DNA of 20,211 nucleotides, from the NCBI GenBank assembly GCA_019648995.1, contig BLXT01007309.1, positions 2,524,121 through 2,544,331 of the forward strand, read 5' to 3'. Positions 1 to 10,305 of the stretch are shown piece after piece; the first letter of the stretch is position 1, and every line of letters starts with the position of its first letter. Position numbers and translations under genes: made by a program. This DNA is from Plakobranchus ocellatus. Lineage: Eukaryota > Mollusca > Gastropoda > Plakobranchidae. Below the pieces are notes generated by a model that saw only the letters and a list, made by a program, of their open reading frames with translations, had not been told where the DNA came from and made no database searches.

Positions 1-1600
1 TCGAACATATTTCTCTTGCAAAAGGCCAAAAGTTCTTCAGTGGGTATTTAGGAGAACAAAGTTCATCCAATATGGCTAAGTCAAAGGAAATCGTAACCAA
101 TGCCATGTTTAATGACTGGCTAACTGAAGAATGGTGGGTCAAAGGTTTTACATGTTTTGACCTGAGGTAAAGGCAAATTGAACCCATGACCTCAAATAAT
201 TCTATATGGCGCCAGAGGATACTTACTTGGATGTGCATTAAAACTTTTTACACTTACAGTCAAAGTACATTTAACTATTTGAGTAATTAACTCAACCCTT
301 TTTAACACCATCGTCTCTTTCTATTTTGTCTTCCACCAATTAAAAACAAAAAAAAACCGTAAGACAAGGCTGGGAAAAAAAGAAAAACTATTGTACGAGT
401 TGTTCAAACAAAATTGTCTCGGTTTCTTGTCAGCAGAAACAAGAGTTTTCAAATCATGCCCGACAGTCAATGATGAACGAACAAGCCACGTTGTTTACCG
501 TCGCCGGAGGCAATAGTTTATCGGCAGAACAACAAAGCAGGAGAGAGATCTTAATCATCCAGAAAATATCACGCAACAGAAATGGTGACATTAAAGGAAA
601 ATGTCAAAGTAAACTCTGCATTCTAAATTCCTCAAGTATGACACCAGCTTGCTATTTTTAGGCATGTAACATCTACAAAACTGGTGATGTCAAGGTTTTT
701 GGTCCTGTTCAAACTATGGTCCAGATGGCGTGCTCGAACTTGAACAAGACCTCGAAGAATTCAGAGTGAGTTTGCTACAGCCACGACCATCTTTCTTATT
801 GAGGCAACAATATAGTAATATTGATAACGAGCATGCAAGGACACAATTGCACTTTTACCTCGCTAAAAAGTGTTTGAGTCTACATGTTGCGCTAGAAACT
901 ACCTAGGCAATAAGTTCAATCTTTCAAATATAATTATGAGTGTTATTTAGTTCGTTTATGACTTACAATTTCATGACATAACAATCACTCTCTGTTACAG
1001 CTTTCCTTAACACTATCGCCAACCTTTGCAAATCAGATAGGGTAAGAAATATTTATTTCTTCTCTGAGTAAAAAGTCAAAGAAAAATTGCCGTTTCAAGA
1101 GCTGAAAAAGCTGTCTATTGTAATTTACACATATTTCTAATGACAGACTTGAACAGGAAAGTCGGAACAAATTTGTAGCTAAGACTACAAATTGTCGATA
1201 AGAGGGACACAAGTTAGCTTACCTCCGCTTTTAAGTCAGTTAAGTGAAGGAAATATGGATAAAAAAGGAAATAATCTTTCTGCAAATACTATCATTTAGG
1301 AAGTAAGATAAAAAATGATATTTTCTCAAAAGAAAGCATTGTGTATAAAGCGATGCCCTGTACTTGTAGCTACTTTGGGAACATTTTTTTCAAGGTTGGG
1401 GAATTTCATTGTGTCAGATTTTGTAAAGCAGCCCATAACATTCAAACACTTGGTGTCGGAAAGATGGCCACTATCATAATTATCAAATGGAAGATGACTT
1501 GATGATCAATTTGAAGCCTGGATAGCATACTTTTTTTAGTAAACAAAGCTTTATTTTTTTAAGGGAATAAGTGGATCTTTTCTTTTCAATAGGATATTAG
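1..1600. other. Gene-free AT-rich stretch
   Basis: No supported gene. The longest open frame (470-661, 63 codons) has no recognisable domain, no low-complexity cause and no supporting splice or codon signal, so I treat it as chance. The one local structure I see is a short hairpin at 1170-1193, listed separately. The stretch could be intron or intergenic DNA. Confidence 0.6.
1170..1193. repeat. Short perfect hairpin
   Basis: Arms aatttgtag (1170-1178) and ctacaaatt (1185-1193) are perfect 9-bp reverse complements around the 6-base loop ctaaga. The flanking ac/gt pair can extend the stem across a one-base bulge. No function is evident, and stems of this size do occur by chance in AT-rich DNA. 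Confidence 0.4.
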
Positions 1601-1614
1601 GTACAAAAAAATGA

Positions 1615-1925
1615 AGGTAAAAAGGTGCAGAAAGAGAGAGAAGTAGACACGGAGAGTGTAGGGACAAAAAAGAGAGAACTAATTGACAAGTTGAGAGAGA
1701 GAAAGAGAGAGAGGGACGTAGGAAGGTAGAGAAAGATATAGTTATTTAAAGAATATAAAAAGTTAGAATGAATAAGTGAGAAAAATAGAAAAGATATAAA
1801 AAAGAATAAGGAAGACTGTAAAAGAGGAGAGGGCAAGGCAGAAGAGAAGGAGATAGAGAAAGTGCTAATTAGAGTGAGAGACAGAGACAGAGAAAGAGAA
1901 AGGAAAAAAAAAGACAGAGAGATAA
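1615..1925. repeat. Purine-rich low-complexity tract
   Basis: The plus strand is dominated by A and G, with many short GAGA and AAAGAGAG runs but no fixed period. The 79-codon frame on the minus strand here (1597-1836) reads as a Ser/Leu/Phe-rich low-complexity peptide, which is what a polypurine tract gives when translated in reverse. It is a decayed GA microsatellite rather than coding DNA. Confidence 0.75.
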
Positions 1926-2227
1926 AACGACAAATACGGTATTAACTGTAGAATGTATCAGTAAGCAATCTTTCGAAATTCCTGCCCAATAAGTGAGGTT
2001 TTGTGGTGCAAAGTGCATCTTGTATTTGGAAATTAATAGATCGATCTCTGCTTATAGCCATTGTGCTTGAGGAAGAGGATTAAAAGCCATTGCTATCTAG
2101 CACTTTTTGTTAGAACCTTTTAAAATGGCTTACTTCGCTTAAGCCTTTCCATTGCATCACTTATAAATGCACCATTAATGGTAAACTGGAATTCATTGCT
2201 TCTAATACTGGCACTGCTCATACTAAG
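1926..2227. other. Gene-free unique stretch upstream of SINE copy 1
   Basis: No open frame, repeat or structure that I can support. The sequence is unique within the window. Confidence 0.5.
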
Positions 2228-2491
2228 AGGAGCGGTGGCACATCTGGTAGTGTAGTTAGCTACCAAGTGAGAGGCCAGAGTCTTAAAACCCAGTGCGTGT
2301 CAAGACAATATTTCATTGCTCCTCTCTGTCCACCATGCATTAAATGGGTAGCAAGCTTTCTTAAGACCCGGCGAAAGTAAAGGCGGCGAGAAAAGCAATG
2401 TACACTACCTCAAAATGTGTGGCAAAAACATTCAGGACCCTGCTCCTGGTTACCCGATGCTTGGAACAAGCGTGGGACTCACTTTACTGTT
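2228..2491 (+). mobile_element. tRNA-derived SINE, copy 1
   Basis: A non-autonomous retrotransposon that would rely on a LINE's reverse transcriptase. The 5' part looks tRNA-derived: an A-box-like stretch near 2233-2250 and a degenerate B-box-like stretch near 2278-2291. The body at 2311-2490 aligns with SINE copy 2 at 7732-7919, including a 21-base identical block (2370-2390 and 7791-7811) and shared phrases such as taaatgggtagc and cccgatgcttgga. The 3' end fades near 2491. The degenerate B box and many differences from copy 2 suggest an old, inactive copy. The 73-codon frame at 2398-2619 starts inside the SINE and is not a gene. The tRNA head is inferred from box-like motifs only; the shared body is directly visible. 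Confidence 0.8.
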
Positions 2492-4153
2492 TTCTTATTC
2501 ATACGTTTAATGATTTCTTCTCCCCAGTTCCTCTTGCCGTTCATATGGTATATCTTATAGAAACTCCCAGTGTTATTTTAGGTGTTATATTATCTCGACG
2601 CCATCAATCATTAATATAAATGTATTAGTAGTACTTAACATTGTTTATTATAGACTTAAAAACATAATATTATTTTCATAATAAAAACATTTACGCTCGC
2701 ATTTGATTGGAGAGTTAATAAAACCAAAAACAAAACAAAACGCAAAAAACAATCTACAATTTAAAGAATTGTATGACTGTGTGTATTATTTTGAGGATAA
2801 CGTTGTTAACGCAGTTCTCAATATAACTTTGCAATTACATTTTTCCCAATGTGTCTATTTCATAATACATCTTGACACACAATGCATGCGTCTCTTGAAA
2901 GATACAATATTTCTTCTTCATTATAAAAGTTCATTTTATGTGCGGCTACGCCAGTTATGAGTCAAGACATAATAAAAGTCAGAAAAGTGTACAAATACGG
3001 CACTGCCAGAAACAAATAAATAAATTGAAAGATATTGAAGATGCCATAGTGGTTGAAGAAAAAATAAATTTATATCATAAAATAATGCAACACCCACCTT
3101 ACAATTTATTTTAACAAAATTATTGTATGTGTTGCCAAAAAATGTTAATATAATTTTTGAGTAAGAAGGAACATAAAAACAGGGACAGATTTCACCATGT
3201 TCTCCATCTCTCAGCCTCTACTGATATTTAGCTATTCAAAGAACTTTCTAGATACCGATAATTTAATTTAGTTTTTAGATGATTATACACAAATGAATCT
3301 AAGCAAAACAACGTATAGGTTTTCTAGACACGACTGAATCGAAATCAAAACAAAGAAAACTTCCACCAGATGCAACTGAATCTTAACCAAAACAAAGAAG
3401 AGATTCATTAGACACAACTAAATCAAATTCCCACAAAAAAATTGCTTATACCCAGACATCAAAATATTCAAAGCTGCATAATTATGAGAGTCAAAAAAAA
3501 TCGAACTATTTATATAATCTGTGCACCGAAGGAGCAATCTACATCTTCCACCTGGATCTCCTTTTTGCTCCTTTTACCGCCAGGTTAAAGCTAATGTTTA
3601 GTTTACGTGACCGTATTTCATGTTTCACTCCCGTTTGGCAAACGAACCAGTTTTAAAGTAAGAAAATGATACCTTGGTGAAAACTGCATGCAACTTTGTG
3701 CTCATTCATGGCTGGAAACAAGTCCAAAGGACTCGCACAGTGCGATTTAGATTTTATGATTGTAATGATTTGGATAGAGATATTAAAATGATATAGAGAC
3801 AATGATTAAATTATCAAGATTTAATGATTATGGTGATTTACATGGAACGATCATAATGCTTTGTTATGATTATGTTAATGATTTTGCTAATTCTGATACA
3901 TTAATTATTGTAGCTTAAAAAGAAAACTCGAGTTTCTTACATCGCTTATGAAACAAATCGCATCCGAGAAAAATTAGCTCGATTTTGAGCTTTAAAAACT
4001 GCATGCTGTATACTTTTCAATGTTATTTAAGACTTCCAAGTCTTTATTAGGAATATATATTCTAAATATCATAAATTCAATGACTCCTGGCACAAGAAAT
4101 TTAAATAATAGGACATAATCACTGAACAACGTGCATTCAAATTGAAAGAAAGA

Positions 4154-4198
4154 CGCTTGCGGTCACAAAACTTGTTGATCAAGTCTCCACTGCAAGCG
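4154..4198. repeat. Small imperfect stem-loop
   Basis: cgcttgc (4154-4160) pairs with gcaagcg (4192-4198). The stem continues inward through a G.T wobble and two more pairs (4161-4163 with 4189-4191). The loop itself contains acttg/caagt, which could form a second small stem. No flanking target-site duplication is apparent and no function is assigned. Confidence 0.35.
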
Positions 4199-4537
4199 GT
4201 ACCTCAATAATTAATCATGTTCTCTATACCATATACTGCATATTTAGGGAGTTTGAGTATCGATATCGTAGAGACATAAACATAAACGATGTACATTAAA
4301 ATTACGCAGGAAAAGTGTAGAACAATGCGTTCTATGATATTATAATTGTTTCAAAATGTGCGGCTATGAAAGGTCAACAGATTATATACAAAGTTAGGGA
4401 AACTTCTTACGATCAGTGCAAATAAATATATCGAGTGCAGTGCAGATAATAGTTTTGGGAAAAATATATCTTAAGTGCATTAACTTTATTGTTTCTTTAA
4501 AAATGCCATGCAAACGCTCATGTTTTGGCAGACCATT

Positions 4538-4571
4538 TTTGTTTTTTTTTTGTTTTTGTTTTTGTTTTTTC
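4538..4571. repeat. T-rich TTTTTG simple repeat
   Basis: A run of Ts interrupted by single Gs at roughly six-base spacing. It accounts for the Phe/Val-rich start of the 111-codon frame that begins at 4525. Confidence 0.7.
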
Positions 4572-5225
4572 GATCTTTAGGCAAATCTCCCTATTGAAAG
4601 CACAAAGAAAGAAAAACTTAAGAATTATCAGTGATGTGAACAAATGTACAATAATTATGCATCTTCAAAGGTTTTTAGACAAAAAAATTGTATATTCTTC
4701 TGTGGGAGCATTATTAGAAGTATTACCATTACCTGTTCTCCCAGGACATGTTTTTAGCCAAAAACTGCATTATAAAAAATTGATTAAGCCTGCTCAGGGT
4801 GGCATTATGAGGGACTTATTGCTTAATTTCAGCAGAAAAATCGTTAATACTAGCATTTAAGTTGGCTCAAAGTATGGCTGATATCTCAAGTGATGCAAAT
4901 GCGATTCCATTGTTCCTGCCGTGCGCGACCTGTTGCCAGCAAACACATTTTTACAGACGGCCAATCGTGATGGATTGTCGCATTAACACTGGGAGAACGG
5001 ACAGCCAAAGGAACACGGACCGTGAGAGACCAAAGCTAAGACCTCAGATATAATTGAAGAACAGCACTTTGAATGCGAATGTTATTTTATTTTCTTGTTT
5101 TTTTAATCTCAAACGTACGAAGTGGAATCAAAAGAAGTTAACAATCCAAGGGTTGATTAATAAAAATAATAAAGTCAGTGTGGCTAAATTAGTTTTAGTG
5201 AAGCTGAAAAATATATTGATATTCA

Positions 5226-5279
5226 TAATATATATATACATATATATATATAAATATATATATATATAAATATATATAC

Positions 5280-5323
<44 letters not shown>
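5226..5323. repeat. (TA)n microsatellite
   Basis: About 100 bases of near-pure TA with a few interruptions (ca, aa, gt), the longest pure run being at 5285-5323. The frames that cross it on both strands (5054-5269 plus, 5128-5421 minus) read as Ile/Tyr repeats and are artefacts. Confidence 0.97.
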
Positions 5324-5325
<2 letters not shown>

Positions 5326-6260
5326 TGAAGCAAATCTGTTTATAACGAAAACTGTGCAAAGAAGAATGATGCGTGGTTCAAACTGAGAGGGGTTCAAGAA
5401 GTATTTGACAGTAAATATCAAAAGTCAAAATTAAAAACAAAAAAGTGACATAAAAAATTGCAATGGTCTTTGTAGATTTTTTTTTATCTGTTCTGACTTC
5501 ACAGTTAAAAGCAGTCATAATTATTGTTGAATCAATTGATGAAGACTATTCACTTTTTAGTTTAACTGAAGCTTCCTTTTTTGCAACAAGGTTCTCTCAA
5601 GCTTCCAGGCGCTGGTCAAGGCAAGCAGGGGCTGAAACTCTACCATGCATCCACCCTTTCCTTACAATTCGACAAGAACTCAAATTTAACCAGTCTTTAG
5701 TCTCCGGCGTAATGGACGATCTCGAGATTGCTTGGAAAAATCAAAATATTTTTTCATTGCGGACATACGATTTATTAAAGCACACCTGGATCTAATTCTA
5801 GTTTAAATTTTACCGATTGTCTGTATAAAGGTAACTACATCCACTTACATAGACCTTTTATAAATTATTCTTCATCTTACAAAAATTTTCGAAGGTCTAA
5901 AGCATTTTTTAAAATCCCAATTCTGTAGGTGAGCACGCAATGCTGCCTAGAACTTTTTGTATCACCTTATCTCGCCCTGTCTATATGTTTTGCTAGGGCT
6001 CTATATTATATAGGCATACATTTTATCTTTCATTGTATCTGGAATATTCCTATTCTAAGCCTATTATTAGTTGGACACTTCATCAATGAATCGTTTGTAT
6101 TTAGACTCTCAATTCGAGAATGGTGTTATTGGCAGGGTCAGGATTTTAAAAAGTTAAAGAATATATTGTAAGGGCTTAGATTTAACTAATGTTTTCATAA
6201 ATGTATCTACCTACATTTACAAATGTATAAATTCTAAGCAAATTATTTAACCAAAAAAGA
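5324..6260. other. Gene-free stretch
   Basis: Open frames at 5463-5795 (110 codons) and 5929-6171 (80 codons) have no recognisable domain. The first is the longest plus-strand frame here not caused by a simple repeat and could in principle be an exon, but nothing beyond openness supports it. Confidence 0.45.
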
Positions 6261-6269
6261 TAAATTAAT

Positions 6270-6352
6270 GAAGAGGGCCAAGAAGAGTGGAGAAAAAAAC
6301 GGAAGTAGAATCAAGATCTAAAGCCTCAAGTGTAATAGAATTCAAGAGGAAA
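6270..6352 (+). pseudogene. Possible LINE ORF2 C-terminal remnant
   Basis: One plus-strand frame reads a peptide ending SSVIEFKRKV before a stop at about 6350. This loosely resembles the end of many Jockey/CR1-type LINE reverse transcriptase ORFs, where a run like ASSVxxFKxxL closes the protein. The match is a short phrase only, with no reverse transcriptase motif upstream, so chance similarity is quite possible. Confidence 0.2.
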
Positions 6353-6419
6353 GTATGACTAAAGGCCATAACGCTAGGGCTGCTTGCTTGACCAGCACTG
6401 ACCAATCTTGGCAACCAGT

Positions 6420-6488
6420 GTGCATGTGTACGTGTGTGAGAGAGTGTGTATGTGTATGAGAGAGAGAGTGTGTGTGTGTGAGAGTTTG
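6420..6488. repeat. Compound TG/GA microsatellite
   Basis: Alternating GTGT and GAGA blocks with occasional ATG and ACG interruptions. Minus-strand frames across it (6265-6498, 6374-6583) give Thr/His/Ser/Leu repeats and are not genes. It ends about 30 bases before the LINE fragment. Confidence 0.9.
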
Positions 6489-6514
6489 TTGTGTACATGT
6501 ATGCTATGCTTGGT

Positions 6515-7165
6515 AAGCGTTACATGATAAGGACCAGATAGCCGACGGACTAGCAAACGAGGGAAGGTCAATGTCATAGCCACGGAAACCTCTAACTGTC
6601 AGACGCTAGGTCGGTCTTGCAACGCGGCACCGCCAAGCTCTGGGGTGCCACTCAGTTATCTAATGATGAAAGATTCCCCCGTTTCTATGAAGCCTATAAG
6701 GCAGGTGATTATCTGCAAGGTCTGCCAAGGAGTAGTGACGCTGTACAAATCTTTCGTGCAAGAGCGAGGCACACGCTCCTCCTGGCTGACCGAGCGCGAC
6801 ACGGTTGGTCCGCGACTACTGCCTGTCGTCTTTGTGGGGAACAGGAGGAAACGATTACGCATGTCTCGTCCGAATGCCGGGAAGTGGCCAGTGACCGCCC
6901 CAGCGGATGGCCCGCCGTGCCCGTGAACGAAATCCCCTGGTGCGGTGATCGAGTAGCCATGAGTACGGCAGCAAAGATTATGCGGATGTTCCTCCGAAGA
7001 GCCATGCAGTGAACGTGGAGACCAGGCTCTGGCGTTCACCTCAGAAAAAGGGCGGCTTCCACCAGCCCGAGAAGCACGGCAAAGCCCAAACCGTGCGGGT
7101 GTCTTCTTTTTTAATACAAGAATTTGCTCTGAGGATAAGGGACGGCCTTTTTTGGAATTAATAAC
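6515..7165 (+). mobile_element. 5'-truncated non-LTR retrotransposon (LINE) 3' end
   Basis: Only the 3' end of a LINE survives: the tail of an RNase H domain, a C-terminal cysteine/histidine domain and a 3' untranslated stretch. An RNase H domain downstream of reverse transcriptase is typical of I-group LINEs (for example I, R1-related, Nimb and Ingi/Vingi lineages); which lineage this is cannot be decided from the fragment. 5' truncation is the usual outcome of target-primed reverse transcription. The stretch is visibly GC-richer than its surroundings. The 3' boundary is uncertain: coding ends at 7012, and the GC-rich character fades by about 7100-7165. No clear poly-A tail or target-site duplication is visible. 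Confidence 0.75.
6523..7012 (+). pseudogene. LINE ORF2 C-terminal fragment (RNase H end plus CCHC domain), broken
   Basis: In life this protein would copy the LINE RNA into the genome; this remnant is not functional. In the first frame, 6523-6576 reads DQIADGLANEG, matching the conserved RNase H C-terminal motif (a catalytic Asp in an AD-x-LA context). A TAG stop follows at 6577-6579, and the reading frame shifts near 6600. The second frame is open from 6596 to the TGA at 7010-7012, about 138 codons. It contains CRLCGEQEETITHVSSEC, a CX2CX8HX4C zinc-knuckle-like motif common at the C-terminus of LINE ORF2 proteins downstream of the enzymatic domains. An RAR-HTLLLADRARHGW segment leads into it, again typical of this region. 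No AUG start is expected because the 5' part is missing. The 197-codon minus-strand frame at 6656-7249 is an antisense shadow. Confidence 0.75.
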
Positions 7166-7685
7166 TATAATGAGCACTTCCTTGAGATTTGCAGTTCCCT
7201 GTTTCATGCTTTTCGTGCTCTTATCAGGCAAACGTTTTTTTGCAATCATCCGCTTTGTTTTTCTTTGTTTTTTTTTTTCCTTTGGTCCATTAAAAATTGG
7301 TTTCAGTAACGATTACAATAAAGTACACGATTCAATACATTACTTATTCTTTGATGATACTTTACGGAATAGTTTGGTGTGTATCAGCGGAAAATGCTAG
7401 GTATTATGTTGACCAAAGTTTTTGATCGAACGTACCTTTAGGAATCTTTCACATAAAAACTGTTCTTTTGATGTCGAAATAGAGAATTTGTTTGATGCAT
7501 TTATACGCAGATTCTGGATGTAAAACAAAAAAATTAGGAAACTTTTTAAGCGCTACTTGATTGCCCTTTGTCTTGTGAGTTGAAAAGATTACACTTGTTA
7601 AGCTCTATACTTTATCAAACATATTTTTCATCTTACGATTCTTGTCAGCATGTTATCATATTGCATGCTATATCCATTATATACC
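7166..7685. other. Gene-free stretch between LINE and SINE remnants
   Basis: AT-rich sequence without a supported gene. The 82-codon frame at 7152-7400 is Phe-rich because of T runs near 7260-7280 and has no recognisable domain. Confidence 0.5.
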
Positions 7686-7920
7686 AACTTAGAGGTCTGC
7701 GATTCGATTCCCAGTCCGGGCCAAGTCAGTTTTTCATTGCTCTTCTGTGTCCACCCACCACTAAATGGGTAGCTAGGTCTCTTAAGATCCGGCGAAAGTA
7801 AAGGCGGCGAGGAAAGCAATGACAAACTATCTGATAAAGCCGCATGCCGAGAAAAATCTGGAATTTATTCCTGGTTCCCCGATGCTTGGACTAACCATGG
7901 GACCCACTCTACTTTTTTTG
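7686..7920 (+). mobile_element. tRNA-derived SINE, copy 2 (5'-truncated)
   Basis: Same orientation as copy 1 and sharing its body (7732-7919 against 2311-2490). The tRNA-like head is truncated: the A box is missing, but a good B box remains (gattcgattccc, 7710-7721, close to the Pol III GGTTCGANNCC consensus). The 3' end is a short T run at 7913-7919. The head sequence around the B box differs clearly from that of copy 1, whereas the body is well conserved, which suggests related subfamilies with different tRNA-derived heads. The frames at 7568-7801 and 7628-7825 overlap it and are not genes. Confidence 0.85.
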
Positions 7921-8460
7921 TCCAAAATATTATACTTTTGTTAAACAGAAAAAAACCAATTTAAACCGGAATCAAGATTTCACGCTATGACACCAAAACC
8001 ATGTTTACATTTCATTAACACATTTCAAATTATTAATTTCTAATTTCACATGTCAACATTTTTTTCACTGTATTCTTCAATCACTGGTCATGGAATTTAA
8101 TGATTGCTTAAACTTGTTCCACATTGTGATAACCCAACAAGTTAACTAAAAACGTATTTCAGATGTTTGTATTAATGCAAAGCGATAAACATGCAGTTTA
8201 TTTCGAGTCTGTAATGAATCTTGGCTATGCTTTGAGAACGCATAGAATGTTGGAAAATATGGTATTTTATATTCGCACTTCAAAGGCAAGGGGGAAATGT
8301 AAAGTACGCATCAATAAGCCAGTTTCACTCAAGGTTAGAAATCGGCAGGCTCTGCGGAATATTTACTCGGTCACGACCTTGGATTGTGACGCAATTGCAT
8401 GAACGTGGAAATGGGGCTTGAATATATAAACATGGCCCTAAGATCCAAGTGCGTTACATT
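7921..8460. other. Gene-free stretch upstream of foldback element
   Basis: Frame 8163-8402 (79 codons) reads without low complexity but shows no domain I recognise and no partner exons. Nothing else supported. Confidence 0.45.
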
Positions 8461-8680
8461 TAGACAAGTCGTGATAACCCGGGGATAGGCCCACCGACTG
8501 CTAGATCTACCTTCATATGCTACCAACGACATGAAGAGGTCGTGGACGTGAAATTGTGTATAGTTAGTGTGAAAATAGCAGTATTTGCAAAATAATTTGG
8601 TTGACTGCCACTTCATTTCGTCGGTAGCATGTGAAGGTATGTGAGCTTGTCCCCGGATTATCCCAATAAGTCTTGCCCTA
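8461..8680. mobile_element. Foldback / MITE-like palindromic element
   Basis: The left arm (8461-8536) and right arm (8611-8680) are imperfect reverse complements over about 70 bases. Matching blocks include accttcatatgctacc (8510-8525) with ggtagcatgtgaaggt (8624-8639), catgaag (8530-8536) with cttcatt (8611-8617), ccgggga (8479-8485) with tccccgg (8650-8656), and tagacaag with the right-end cttgccct. A gap of about 10 bases in the right arm is needed to keep alignment. The middle (8537-8610) is unpaired, AT-rich and non-coding. This architecture fits a non-autonomous DNA-transposon derivative with long terminal inverted repeats. No transposase is encoded. The flanks share tacat near each end, a possible but ambiguous target-site duplication. 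The arms' divergence implies an old insertion. Superfamily not assignable by eye. Confidence 0.7.
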
Positions 8681-10037
8681 CATAGAAATGATTCTTAAAG
8701 CATAAACTTATTTATTAGTGAAGGTTTGTTCATCAATGTGTCCATTATGAGTGGTGAGTGTGCAAAAGGCTATATCGTCTACTCAAGTTGATCGTCGACT
8801 AGATTCGCCATCGCATGCACTATACAGGTTCAGGGTGCGACTGAAATAGCCAGGAAATGGCAAGGTCGCTATTTTCTTTCGTAGGTTAAATTAACACTGT
8901 GACGATCTTGTAAACAATTTTTGTATATGCTAAAAAGAAAATGAAATGCTTTTTCGAACCATTAATTTTATTGTCGGTGTTTCAATAAAAATTGCTCAAA
9001 TTTTGCCTTTTTTCCGAAAACGTTAAGGTTTATTTCACTTTTAGTCGTCCGATCGAGACTAAAGACATTAGAGAATAACCGGCATTTATTTAGGCAAATG
9101 AGTATATAGGAGCTTGGAACATGTATTGGGTGGCGCTGTCAGTGAAACTTTTTTTTTGCGATCGATACATTTTCGACGCTATGTGAATTTTGAAACAGTC
9201 ACTTTTTTCTCACTTGCCATTTTTCACCAATGTGATATAAAAGTAAGTTGAAATTTCTATTGAAAGGAGCTTTTGATAAATTGAAATATGATGTAAATTT
9301 CGTCTCATTCTGTGCGAAAAGCATGGTTGCTTAACTTTTAGCTGAGCTCGCCAGACGGGTTTTGGGTGCCTTTTTTAATTTATAATCCATTTTCGCATGT
9401 GTAACTTCCGGGGAAAGAATCACTTACTTTAAAAGCCTTTCTGCTTCTGAGCTTTGAAATGTTAAGTATGGGTCCACAATTAAATTCTAAGACTTTGACT
9501 TAGGTCTAGATCTAACGGAAATTCGCCTTTGTTTACATGTGTGCCCCATTTCGGCGAAACCAGGTGACAAGCCAGGATAGGGTCATTGAAGAAAGATGTC
9601 ATCGCTGGAATTTCTCCCTGGTTGCACTAAGCTTATTCTTTATTGAAAAACAGATGCGTCAACGGCGACAGAAAAAAATAGCACGCAAACATACGTAGAC
9701 AAACGGCGTATATGTGGAGGACGAAACCGAGTACTTGTTCGACACATATCAGTTCGATAACTTCACAACCCTTTACTCAAAGAAATAGTTCCGCAGTAAA
9801 TAGAAGGCTCACCCTGAAGTCTGTTGTCTGTTTATGTGTTTGACTCTCAGCCCTCCAGCAAACCACCTTTTTTGTTTATCGAAGGCTTAAAAACCTGGGA
9901 TCAACTTGTAGCCATTAGGTTACGCGAGCAAAACACAACAAATAGCCCATCAACCTGTCTTATAGAAATCGAGTAATCAGTGACTCGCATAAAAAAAAAC
10001 CCCTATTATTTGATTACTTGAGAAAAAGTGAAGTCTT
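8681..10037. other. Gene-free stretch
   Basis: About 1.35 kb without a long open frame. It includes a 7-bp palindrome tttagtc/gactaaa at about 9041-9065 and a phrase near 9602-9627 resembling the SINE 3' region (listed separately). Otherwise nothing identified. Confidence 0.5.
9586..9640 (+). mobile_element. Possible SINE 3'-tail remnant
   Basis: ctggaattt-ctc-cctggtt here matches ctggaattt-att-cctggtt in SINE copy 2 (near 7858-7877). The following bases also loosely keep a SINE-like order (cactaagctt against gcttggactaa). The shared stretch is only about 20 bases, so this is a suggestion of an older, mostly erased copy rather than a firm call. Confidence 0.25.
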
Positions 10038-10075
10038 TTGATTTACATGATATCTTCCGTTGCAAGCCTTAAATA

Positions 10076-10160
10076 TGTTTGTTTGTTTGTTTGTTTTGTG
10101 GGGTTTTTTTTCTTTTTTTGGTTTTTCTTTTTGTTTTTCTTTTTGTCATTTTTTTTTCGC
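10076..10160. repeat. T-rich GTTT / TTTTTG simple repeat
   Basis: A short (GTTT)n run at about 10077-10097 is followed by a long T-rich stretch with scattered G and C. It produces the Phe-rich 68-codon frame that begins at 10038. Confidence 0.8.
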
Positions 10161-10245
10161 AGAGTGTACCATCAAAACACTTTTGCAATTTATTTTAAAG
10201 AAACTATTTATCATATTGAAATGCAAATAAAACAAATAATTTAGT

Positions 10246-10305
<60 letters not shown>

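Larger units (their letters stand above)
2492..5225. other. Gene-free AT-rich stretch
   Basis: Roughly 2.7 kb with no supported gene. Frames at 2703-2960, 4525-4860 and 4862-5053 show no domain I recognise. The 4525 frame begins by translating a T5G repeat into a Phe/Val run. Local items are a short repeat of about four TTTTTG units at 4540-4570 and a small stem-loop at 4154-4198. Around 3300-3430 two loosely similar stretches occur (a gac-ga-ctgaatc phrase followed by aaaacaaagaa), which may be a weak tandem duplication. Confidence 0.5.

Noticed and set aside
222..240. atacttacttgg resembling the 5' end of U1 snRNA
   Set aside because: Only about 11 bases match, and the U1 stem-loops and Sm site do not follow.
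4525..4860. 111-codon plus-strand frame as a possible small secreted protein
   Set aside because: The hydrophobic start comes from the TTTTTG repeat; the rest has no domain or cysteine pattern, and no gene signals flank it.
5128..5421. Minus-strand Ile/Tyr-rich frame
   Set aside because: Produced by the TA microsatellite.
5463..5795. 110-codon plus-strand frame
   Set aside because: Not low-complexity, but no recognisable domain and no evidence beyond being open; length is within chance for AT-rich DNA of this size.
6656..7249. 197-codon minus-strand open frame
   Set aside because: It is antisense to the LINE coding remnant, whose plus-strand reading has recognisable RNase H and CCHC motifs; the minus reading has none.
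7710..7721. B-box suggesting a tRNA gene
   Set aside because: No A box or tRNA fold upstream; it is the head of the truncated SINE.
9041..9065. tttagtc/gactaaa palindrome
   Set aside because: A 7-bp stem is common by chance at this scale and nothing around it supports a function.
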